A DNA stretch of 5,399 bases, taken from assembly GCA_003151295.1 (NCBI GenBank), contig PLXD01000222.1, positions 1 through 5,399 on the forward strand, in the 5' to 3' direction. This document shows positions 1 through 5,321 of the stretch, in pieces (within the stretch, counting starts at the first letter, position 1; each line of letters starts with the position of its first letter). Made by a program: the position numbers and the translations under genes. Under the pieces are notes generated by a model that was given only the letters and a program-made list of their open reading frames with translations, searched no databases and was not told where the DNA came from. This DNA is from Chitinophagaceae bacterium (GTDB lineage: Bacteria; Bacteroidota; Bacteroidia; Chitinophagales; Chitinophagaceae).

Positions 1-1
1 A

Positions 2-1066
2 GCCTATGTATTGGGGAACCTGCACTACTTATTAAAGAAATACCCGGCACGGGTCGGCACGGGGATCACCCTATATATGGAATCGACGGTTCCTCTAAAC
101 CGGGGCGTGAGCTCTTCGGCGGCAATTGAAGTGGCTGTGATGAAAGCTGCAGCTGCGGCTTATGGCATCACGCTGCAAGGGGTGGAACTGGCCCTGGCCT
201 GTCAATGGGTGGAGAATACCATTGCCGGATCGGCCTGTGGGATCATGGACCAGATCGCAGTCGTGACGGGTAAGGAAGGCTATATCATGCCCCTGGTCTG
301 TCAGCCCTGCAACCCGGAGCCGCTGATCAAACTTCCTGGAGAGCTGGATATATGGGGAATCGACTCCGGCGTCAGCCACCAGGTCGCCGGCATCGAATAT
401 GAAGCCGCAAGGGCTGCCGCCTTTATGGGGTATAAAATGATCTGTGACCGGGAGAAGATCCCGGTAAGGCTTACCAATCAGGCAGAGATCCCGCGGTATT
501 CCGATCCGCTGTGGAATGGCTACCTGGCTAATCTATCCCGTTCCCGGTTCTATGAGCAATATGAGCGCTTTTTACCGGAAAAAATGAGCAGCACGGAATA
601 CCTAGTAAAACATGGATTGCATACGGATCCGTTCACACCTTTAAAGCAGGGGGTGGAATATAATGTCAGGGCGAATACCCGCTATGCAGTCGAAGAGAAT
701 CATAGGGTTCAATTGTTCTCGGAACTTTCGCGGGGTGCGTCCGCCGCTCCTTCCCAAAGGGCATTTATATTGATGGGCGAGCTCATGTACCAGTCGCACT
801 ATGCTTATACGGAATGCGGGCTGGGGGCTCAGGCCACCGATACCCTGGTAGATCTTTGCCGCAGGCAGGGAGTGGCTAATGGAATCTACGGGGCGAAGAT
901 CACCGGTGGAGGAGCTGGTGGGACGGTTGCCATTTTAGCCGATAGAAAAGGAGGAGAGACCATCCGGCAAATTTTCAACGCTTATGCCGGCACACAAATG
1001 GGGAATCCTTACCTGTTCGAGGGAAGCTCCGACGGCGCCGACAGCTATGGCATCCGGATCATCTGA
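2..1066 (+). CDS. GHMP-family sugar kinase, L-arabinokinase-like (5' partial)
   Basis: This is the C-terminal 354 residues of a GHMP kinase. The frame is open to the left edge, so the first in-frame TTG at 11 is not a credible start; the visible protein begins AYVLGNLHYLL, which matches the interior of homologues. Motifs, numbered from the first visible codon: the ATP-binding PLNRGVSSSAAIE (about 31-43), CGIMDQ with the likely catalytic Asp (about 83), WGIDSGVSHQVAG (about 118-130), GELMYQSHYAYTECGLG (about 259-275), and the glycine-rich KITGGGAGGT (about 299-308), followed by FEGSSDGA near the C-terminus. From memory of the family, these segments resemble the kinase domain of plant L-arabinokinase (ARA1) more closely than GalK. 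The expected reaction is therefore ATP-dependent C1 phosphorylation of L-arabinose or a related sugar in the cytoplasm. Substrate choice is inferred; galactose or galacturonate remain possible. The next gene is convergent, so any operon partners lie to the left, outside the window. Confidence 0.87.
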   Translation, partial: AYVLGNLHYLLKKYPARVGTGITLYMESTVPLNRGVSSSAAIEVAVMKAAAAAYGITLQGVELALACQWVENTIAGSACGIMDQIAVVTGKEGYIMPLVCQPCNPEPLIKLPGELDIWGIDSGVSHQVAGIEYEAARAAAFMGYKMICDREKIPVRLTNQAEIPRYSDPLWNGYLANLSRSRFYEQYERFLPEKMSSTEYLVKHGLHTDPFTPLKQGVEYNVRANTRYAVEENHRVQLFSELSRGASAAPSQRAFILMGELMYQSHYAYTECGLGAQATDTLVDLCRRQGVANGIYGAKITGGGAGGTVAILADRKGGETIRQIFNAYAGTQMGNPYLFEGSSDGADSYGIRII

Positions 1067-1071
1067 TCCGG
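1054..1071. terminator. Palindrome over the kinase stop codon, possible bidirectional 3'-end hairpin
   Basis: CCGGATCA at 1054-1061 is the exact reverse complement of TGATCCGG at 1064-1071, with TC between. The TGA stop codon at 1064-1066 lies inside the right arm. It sits between two convergent genes, where a shared terminator would be expected. No T-tract follows on either strand, so it is not a canonical intrinsic terminator; it could be an RNA-stabilising 3' hairpin or chance codon usage. Confidence 0.35.
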
Positions 1072-1092
1072 TGGCTGGCTACCCCGCGATCT

Positions 1093-1794
1093 TCAATGCT
1101 TCTTTAAAGTCTTTGCGGAATAATACCTATCGACATAATTGGCAAGCCCTAACAAGGGTTTTAAGCTATCGCGCTCTTCTTTAAATGCCGGCATATCATG
1201 AAAATCATAGCTGCGGACCTTCATGACGCAGTCGTATTCGCCCAGGATATTGTCTATGAGTAACAGGCCTGCATAGCCTATGTCCTCGTAATTATTCGCC
1301 GTCACATCAGTGGTATATACAACAATATCCAGGCTGTCGTCTTCGATGAAGGGATAAAATTTCATTTTGTTGGGATCCAGCTCAAAGCTGTCTGTTTTCA
1401 GGATCATGGTCCTGAGCTTGCTCAGGGACGCCCGCTGCCGGAAAGCGATGATCTTCCATCCGTCTATATGGGGCGCCTTTCGCACAAGGGTTTGAACAAT
1501 GGGGAACAGATCTTTGTTGCCATCCGCGGAAACCGTCATATTGATCACGCCGTTTTTCGGAGGTTCAAGTTCAATGACGAGCCCCGGGCGTACTTTTCTG
1601 ATCTCTACCAGGACCTCCTGCAGGTATTTGTCGGGATTCGATTGGAAATGACGCAACCTACTTTCGTTTTGCCGGAACCAGCTCCAGAATTTATCGGCGG
1701 GATCTTCCTTGCCTGGCGAAATGGGTAATGCAAAGGGGGAGTAATGGCTCATCATCGCCAACATCATAAAGGAAACCGTAAAGGATTTTAGCAT
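1093..1794 (-). CDS. Unrecognised 233-aa protein, possibly exported
   Basis: I do not recognise a named family. The N-terminus (residues 1-25) has a lysine at position 3 followed by a methionine- and phenylalanine-rich hydrophobic stretch ending near PFALPIS. This is compatible with a weak Sec signal peptide; there is no lipobox cysteine. The mature part starts with an aromatic, charged segment, DKFWSWFRQNESRLRHF (about 34-50). An alpha/beta-looking region follows, and then a C-terminal part containing GYAGLLLIDNILGEYD (about 173-188). The FWxWF opening and the LLLDxxLGEYD-type segment recall uncharacterised bacterial proteins I have seen, but I can assign no function. ATG at 1794 is the first start after the upstream spacer. 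AGGA directly abuts it, too close for a normal Shine-Dalgarno, so one of the methionines at codons 10-15 is an alternative start. It is convergent with the sugar kinase (26-bp gap) and divergent from the OB-fold gene (97-bp spacer). The coding call is firm, the function unknown. Confidence 0.8.
   Translation of the reverse strand: MLKSFTVSFMMLAMMSHYSPFALPISPGKEDPADKFWSWFRQNESRLRHFQSNPDKYLQEVLVEIRKVRPGLVIELEPPKNGVINMTVSADGNKDLFPIVQTLVRKAPHIDGWKIIAFRQRASLSKLRTMILKTDSFELDPNKMKFYPFIEDDSLDIVVYTTDVTANNYEDIGYAGLLLIDNILGEYDCVMKVRSYDFHDMPAFKEERDSLKPLLGLANYVDRYYSAKTLKKH
1144..1162 (+). terminator. Weak hairpin plus T-run, possible terminator for the kinase transcript
   Basis: On the + strand AAGCCCT (1144-1150) can pair with AGGGTTT (1155-1161), with loop AACA and one G-T wobble, ending in a TTTT run (1159-1162). 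It lies about 80 bp past the kinase stop and inside the 3' end of the convergent gene. This is where a read-through terminator for convergent genes could sit, but the stem is short and the sequence is also coding on the other strand. Low confidence. Confidence 0.2.
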
Positions 1795-1803
1795 TCCTGC
1801 GAT

Positions 1804-1837
1804 TTTGGGCTAATATAATCTATAAATCTTATTTTTA
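1804..1837 (+). promoter_or_regulatory. Candidate Bacteroidota-type promoter for the OB-fold gene
   Basis: TTTG at 1804-1807 (-33 type) is followed after 22 bp by TATTTTTA at 1830-1837, which matches the Bacteroidota -7 consensus TAnnTTTG at 7 of 8 positions (last base A, not G). Transcription would start near 1843, giving a leader of roughly 48 nt before the ATG at 1892. The region is AT-rich, so a chance match is possible. Confidence 0.33.
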
Positions 1838-1845
1838 CCCGGTTA

Positions 1846-1883
1846 AACAGTGCATTCAACAAGCGATTAACAGTGCATTCAAC
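1846..1883 (+). repeat. Two exact 15-bp direct repeats just upstream of the OB-fold gene
   Basis: AACAGTGCATTCAAC occurs at 1846-1860 and again at 1869-1883, separated by 8 bp (AAGCGATT), which gives a 23-bp period, close to two helical turns. The second copy ends 8 bp before the ATG at 1892. If the candidate promoter is right, both copies lie in the mRNA leader. They could be paired sites for a DNA- or RNA-binding regulator, or the remnant of a local tandem duplication. Confidence 0.85.
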
Positions 1884-1891
1884 GCTCTATT

Positions 1892-2632
1892 ATGAAGGAA
1901 GCCAGGACGGAAGGGAAAATCAGTTTCGTACAACACGAAAAAGAATATGTGACCATTGAATATATGGTCAATGGCCGGAAAAAAACGATCAATGGCAAAG
2001 TCGATGAAGCTACCCAGCTACAGTTAAAAGAGGAAAAACTGATCAAAAAGGTTCACCGGTTTCATGAAGGGGATGAAGTGGAGTTTACGATCGCCCGATC
2101 CGCAAGGGGGGATAAAAACATAGCGGATCGGATCGTCTACCGGTTCAACAACCCGCTGAGCAATCTCATTAACCGGGCGGAGGTGGACAATCAATTTGTC
2201 GGCTATTTGAAATTGGTCGATAAGACCTATTTCGTCAAAGAGACAGGGACCTATCTTTTTTTCCCCCTGATCGTATCTCCCTGGGAGGTGGTTCCGGCAG
2301 AGAACCAGTTAAACGAACCCGTTTTTTTCAGGCTGGAAAATACGGGCAACCCGGAGAAACTGGCGGCAACGCTTCTGAAACCGCGATATATCCCCGAATT
2401 TATGACGGCGAAGAGATACCATGCGAATAAGACCGTCATCGAAGCGAGAGTCGCCAAAGTTACGCCGCATAGCATACACGTAAATGTGATCGGCGATAAA
2501 ATAATGGGGAAAATTTCCCTCGAAAAGGCGGACGGCAATCATTCGGAAATACATTCGCTGAAGGCCTCCGATAGTATTAAAGTTGTCATCACTCACCTCA
2601 GCAACACGAGGATCGTCATTTCGCCGGTCTGA
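1892..2632 (+). CDS. Predicted triple OB-fold (cold-shock-like/S1-like) RNA-binding protein
   Basis: The 246-aa product has no signal peptide or membrane segment and should be cytoplasmic. Three beta-rich modules can be read. Residues about 7-83 run GKISFV...EYVTIEY...HRFHEGDEVEFTIARSARGDKNIADRI, with the ending typical of cold-shock domains (GDxVxFxI..SxRGxxAxxV). Residues about 100-162 repeat the scheme: FVGYLKL..TYFV, FFPLIVSPWE, EPVFFRLE, KLAATLL. Residues about 180-245 look like an S1 domain: TVIEARVAKVTPHSIHVNV, MGKISL, LKASDSIKVVITHLSNTRIVIS. The aromatic RNP1 motif (KGFGFI) of true cold-shock proteins is absent, so nucleic-acid binding is inferred from fold resemblance only. The ATG at 1892 has no Shine-Dalgarno, as is usual in this phylum. 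It lies 80 bp upstream of the transporter gene on the same strand and may share its transcript. I know no gene name for this architecture. The coding call is strong, the domain reading moderate. Confidence 0.83.
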   Translation: MKEARTEGKISFVQHEKEYVTIEYMVNGRKKTINGKVDEATQLQLKEEKLIKKVHRFHEGDEVEFTIARSARGDKNIADRIVYRFNNPLSNLINRAEVDNQFVGYLKLVDKTYFVKETGTYLFFPLIVSPWEVVPAENQLNEPVFFRLENTGNPEKLAATLLKPRYIPEFMTAKRYHANKTVIEARVAKVTPHSIHVNVIGDKIMGKISLEKADGNHSEIHSLKASDSIKVVITHLSNTRIVISPV

Positions 2633-2712
2633 CCATTCTCCATGCCCGTTTTTGGCAGGCAAATTGAGTTACCTTAAAAAATATTCCCGGATATAATCGG
2701 CAGTATATAAAC

Positions 2713-4137
2713 ATGTTGAAAAACGGAAAATGGGTGCTGGTCACCCTGATGATGGGTACTTCTATGGCGGCTATCGATAGCAGCATCGTCAATGTATCCC
2801 TGCCGGTTATACGCAATCAGTTTAAAGCGGGTATCAGTCATGTAGAGTGGGTGATCACGGCTTATATGGTTTCGTTCTCTTTGTTCATACCGTTGATCAA
2901 TTGGATGAAAAGCAGGATCGGGTATTATAATCTGTTCCTTTTCAGCGTCTCGGTCTTTACGATCGGGTCCTTGCTCTGCAGCCTGTCGGCTAGTCTCCCC
3001 ATGCTGGTAATTGCCCGGATAATACAGGCCAGTGGAGGTGGTGCGATCTCCCCGACTTCGCTGGCGATCCTGAGTGAAAGTTTTCCTGCCGAAAAGCGGG
3101 GCAGCGCCATCGGCTGGTGGGGTATCGGAAATGTTATGGGGCCGGCGCTCGGGCCTACTCTCGGAGGAGTACTCACGCATTATTTCGGATGGGAATCCGT
3201 TTTTTATGTGAATATTCCCATCGGCATCGCCACGATCCTGCTCAGTCTCCGTTACCTGGGTTTCCTGCGGTCGCAGCCCCGGAATAAAATGAGATTCGAT
3301 ACGAGGGGATTTGCCTGTTTTGCCGTCTTTATTGTGACGATGCAGTATACGGTATCCCTTATATCTAAGAAGCAGGCTTTATCCTGGCAGTTGCTGTCCG
3401 TATTGGCAGTCACCGTCACCACCCTGTATCTTTTCATCCGTTCCTCACGCAAGGGACAGCCCTTACTGGATCTGACCGTGTTCAAATCCGCCAATTTCAT
3501 CAATTCATCCGTGATCATCTTCATCCGTTCGGTGGCCTTATTCGGAGGCATGTTCTTCCTCCCTTTTTTATTGCAGGGATTGCTGGGATATACCGAGATC
3601 CAGTCTGGTCTGCTCATGCTGCCCAATGCATTGATGATGCTTGTTGCGAGGCCCTATGCGGGGAAGAAGGCCGATCAGGGATATATCCGAAGTGTTTCTT
3701 TGATCGGTATCTTATTGGTGTCCATCTCTATGTTCCTGTTTTCCAGGATCAATGTAGGCACTTCTATCGCGCTCATCATCTTGCCCATGCTGATACGGGG
3801 ACTGGGTATGAGTCTGCTGGTGGCCCCTGTTTCCACCTCCCTGCTGAATGCAGTCAGTTTGTCGCAAACGGCAACGGCCACTTCCATGAACAGCCTGCTG
3901 CAGCAATTAGGGGGCTCTATAGGTATTGCTATATTTGGGGTGCTTAATACTTATATTAACAATCATTATCTGGCTAAACATTATACACCCTCTTTTGCGG
4001 AACATTATGCCTTGCAGGATGGATTTTTAATTTCGGCGTTTGTGATCGCGTTGGCATTCATACCTGCAATCAAGCTGCCTCAAAAACATTTTGTGCGCGA
4101 GTCGGATAAGATGCCCGAGGCGAAGGCTATTCATTAG
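2713..4137 (+). CDS. MFS transporter, DHA2 (EmrB/QacA) drug:H+ antiporter type
   Basis: This is a 474-aa inner-membrane protein with many hydrophobic helices in a 14-TM-type pattern. DHA2 hallmarks are present: motif D1 DSSIVNVSLP with Asp22 in helix 1; RIIQASGGGAISP (motif B, about 102-114); the antiporter motif C, G(134)WWGIGNVMGPALGPTLGG(152); FYVNIPIG (164-171); a second-half loop, GKKADQGYIR (317-326); and NSLLQQLGGSIGIAIFG (393-409). The family couples proton influx to export of drugs or other small amphipathic molecules; the substrate here cannot be read. Motif A between helices 2 and 3 is degenerate: LINWMKSRIGYYNLF, where Asn and Ser replace the usual Gly and Asp of GxLADRxGRR. The length is slightly below the usual 500 or so. 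ATG at 2713 directly precedes the first helix; no Shine-Dalgarno is seen. No membrane-fusion (EmrA-like) or outer-membrane partner is adjacent; the upstream gene encodes an OB-fold protein. Its stop is 3 bp from the stop of the convergent dusB. Confidence 0.94.
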   Translation: MLKNGKWVLVTLMMGTSMAAIDSSIVNVSLPVIRNQFKAGISHVEWVITAYMVSFSLFIPLINWMKSRIGYYNLFLFSVSVFTIGSLLCSLSASLPMLVIARIIQASGGGAISPTSLAILSESFPAEKRGSAIGWWGIGNVMGPALGPTLGGVLTHYFGWESVFYVNIPIGIATILLSLRYLGFLRSQPRNKMRFDTRGFACFAVFIVTMQYTVSLISKKQALSWQLLSVLAVTVTTLYLFIRSSRKGQPLLDLTVFKSANFINSSVIIFIRSVALFGGMFFLPFLLQGLLGYTEIQSGLLMLPNALMMLVARPYAGKKADQGYIRSVSLIGILLVSISMFLFSRINVGTSIALIILPMLIRGLGMSLLVAPVSTSLLNAVSLSQTATATSMNSLLQQLGGSIGIAIFGVLNTYINNHYLAKHYTPSFAEHYALQDGFLISAFVIALAFIPAIKLPQKHFVRESDKMPEAKAIH

Positions 4138-4140
4138 ATT

Positions 4141-5178
4141 TTATAAAGAGCAATTTTCATGGTAATTAACCAATTCGACCATCATCCGCGGGATCTCGAA
4201 TCCGGTATAGTTGCGTTCAGCTTCATCGAGTATTTCCGCTATTTCCTCCGGATGGTCGAGGGTGACCAGTCTGCCTATGAATTCCCGGCTACCGGGTAAT
4301 ACTTTAAGGTACTTGCTGTAGTGTCCGCGCATTTCATAGATGCCGGTTACGGGTCCCTTCCATTCCAGGGATTTCAACAGTTGTTTCCTACAGACGGCGA
4401 TCCTCTCTTCGACGGTTGGGGGAGGCGCCAATTCCCCGGTCTGCGTATAGTATTTTATTTCACGGAAGATCCAGGGATTGCCGATGGCGGCTCGTCCGAT
4501 CATGATGCCATCCACCCCGTAGCGGTTCCTGTATTCGACGGCTTTTTGGGGGCTGTCGATATCGCCGTTGCCGAAAATAGGGATGTGAATGCGGGGATTG
4601 TTCTTCACTTTGGCCAGTAAGGTCCAATCGGCCGTTCCTTTATACAATTGGCAACGAGTACGCCCATGGATAGAAAGAGCCTGTATCCCCACGTCCTGGA
4701 GTCGTTCGGCGACTTCCTCGATATTGATGGTTTGATCGTCCCAGCCGAGCCTGGTTTTTACGGTGACGGGGAGTTTGGTTGCTTCCACGCAGGCTTTCGT
4801 CAGGCGGACCATCCGGTCGATGTCTTTTAACACCCCAGCCCCCGCTCCCTTCGTTACAATTCCTTTCACGGGACATCCAAAGTTGATATCGAGCAGGTCC
4901 GGAGCCGTGGCGTCCACGATCGTCGAAGCAAGGGCCATTTTCTTTTCGTCTCCCCCGAAGATCTGTATTCCCACCGGCCGCTCTTCTTCGAAGCGTTCCA
5001 GCTTTTTGAGGCACTTGCTGCCATTCTTTATGAGCCCTTCGCTGGAAATGAATTCCGTGTACATCAGGTCTGCCCCGTTGTCTTTGCAGACAACCCGGAA
5101 GGGGGGATTGCTTATATCTTCCATGGGGGCGAGGAGTAATGGAAAATCAGGCAGTTGTATGTTTCCGATTCTTACCAG
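4141..5178 (-). CDS. dusB: tRNA-dihydrouridine synthase, DusB type
   Basis: This cytoplasmic FMN enzyme reduces uridine to dihydrouridine in tRNA D-loops using NAD(P)H. Visible signatures, numbered from the internal ATG at 5124: MEDISNPPFR (1-10), YTEFISSEGL (22-31), DINFGCPVKGIVTKGAGAGVL (79-99) with the catalytic Cys84, VTVKTRLGWDD (120-130), SIHGRTR (151-157), FGNGDI (184-189) and the FMN phosphate-site segment GIMIGRAAIGNPWIF (206-220), then the C-terminal helical domain. ATG 5124 encodes the Met of the conserved LLLAPM segment, so starting there would delete the first barrel strand. The open frame continues upstream as VRIGNIQLPDFPLLLAP, as in homologues, to a TAA at 5203-5205, with no ATG, GTG or TTG. 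The start proposed here is CTG at 5178-5176, giving 345 aa; ATA at 5187 or 5184 are alternatives. A well-matched promoter places transcription start about 14 nt before the CTG. It is convergent with the MFS gene and divergent from the TetR gene. Confidence 0.9.
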   Translation of the reverse strand: MVRIGNIQLPDFPLLLAPMEDISNPPFRVVCKDNGADLMYTEFISSEGLIKNGSKCLKKLERFEEERPVGIQIFGGDEKKMALASTIVDATAPDLLDINFGCPVKGIVTKGAGAGVLKDIDRMVRLTKACVEATKLPVTVKTRLGWDDQTINIEEVAERLQDVGIQALSIHGRTRCQLYKGTADWTLLAKVKNNPRIHIPIFGNGDIDSPQKAVEYRNRYGVDGIMIGRAAIGNPWIFREIKYYTQTGELAPPPTVEERIAVCRKQLLKSLEWKGPVTGIYEMRGHYSKYLKVLPGSREFIGRLVTLDHPEEIAEILDEAERNYTGFEIPRMMVELVNYHENCSL

Positions 5179-5197
5179 GAGTATTATTTTGTGCGTG

Positions 5198-5231
5198 CAA
5201 AATTACGCGCTTATAACCGATTTTTGCACAA
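5198..5231 (-). promoter_or_regulatory. Candidate Bacteroidota-type promoter for dusB
   Basis: On the - strand TAATTTTG (5205-5198) is a perfect match to the Bacteroidota -7 consensus TAnnTTTG. A TTG at 5231-5229 lies 23 bp upstream, at the upper end of the spacing accepted for the -33 element. Transcription would begin near 5192, giving a leader of roughly 14 nt to the proposed CTG start, or about 68 nt to the internal ATG at 5124. The in-frame TAA upstream of dusB overlaps this element. Confidence 0.5.
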
Positions 5232-5246
5232 TTCTTTGCAACGCTG

Positions 5247-5259
5247 CCCGGGTGCCGGG
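5247..5259. repeat. Short GC-rich hairpin CCCGG-GTG-CCGGG in the divergent spacer
   Basis: CCCGG (5247-5251) and CCGGG (5255-5259) are complementary around GTG. The tract that follows on the + strand is A-rich (AAAAAAG), so T residues precede rather than follow the stem on the - strand. It is therefore not an intrinsic terminator for either direction. It lies between the dusB and TetR promoter elements; its role is unknown and it may be chance. Confidence 0.35.
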
Positions 5260-5268
5260 AAAAAAGAT

Positions 5269-5297
5269 TTTGAAAATAATACCGAATGGTATATTTT
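5269..5297 (+). promoter_or_regulatory. Candidate Bacteroidota-type promoter for the TetR gene
   Basis: TTTG at 5269-5272 is followed after 17 bp by TATATTTT at 5290-5297, a 7 of 8 match to TAnnTTTG. Transcription would start near 5303, about 19 nt before the ATG at 5322. An inverted repeat covers almost the same bases, which is the usual geometry for a self-repressing regulator. Confidence 0.5.
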
Positions 5298-5299
5298 CA
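5271..5299. promoter_or_regulatory. Inverted repeat, probable TetR autoregulatory operator
   Basis: The left arm TGAAAATAATACC (5271-5283) and right arm GGTATATTTTCA (5288-5299) are reverse complements except for one extra A in the left arm; the centre is GAAT. The core ATACC-GAAT-GGTAT is exact. The repeat spans from the putative -33 to the -7 of the TetR promoter. A further half-site ATTCGGT at 5314-5320, the reverse complement of ACCGAAT at 5281-5287, ends 1 bp before the ATG. Binding by the encoded regulator is inferred from position. Confidence 0.62.
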
Positions 5300-5321
5300 C
5301 CGTGTCCAAAAAGATTCGGTC

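Noticed and set aside
11..13. TTG at position 11 as the start of the sugar kinase
   Set aside because: The frame is open to the window edge and the preceding residues (AYV) also match homologues; the conserved N-terminal half of the kinase is simply outside the window.
984..1184. 66-aa + strand frame bridging the end of the kinase and the convergent gene
   Set aside because: It lies out of frame within two supported genes, with no start signal or motif.
1810..1817. TATATTAG on the - strand as a -7 element for the 233-aa protein gene
   Set aside because: No TTG or TTTG lies 17-23 bp upstream on that strand, so the match stands alone in AT-rich sequence.
2633..2712. Possible promoter and small hairpin (TGCC-CGTTTTT-GGCA) between the OB-fold and MFS genes
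   Set aside because: The stem is only 4 bp, no T-tract follows, and no TAnnTTTG match with a properly spaced TTG is present. TATAAT at 2692-2697 lies 22 bp from TTGAGT, which fits neither consensus well. Co-transcription from upstream is as likely.
2309..3180. Minus-strand frames opposite the OB-fold and MFS genes, including 2674-3180
   Set aside because: The forward frames carry clear domain motifs; the reverse frames are rich in R, H, Q and P without any motif and are shadows.
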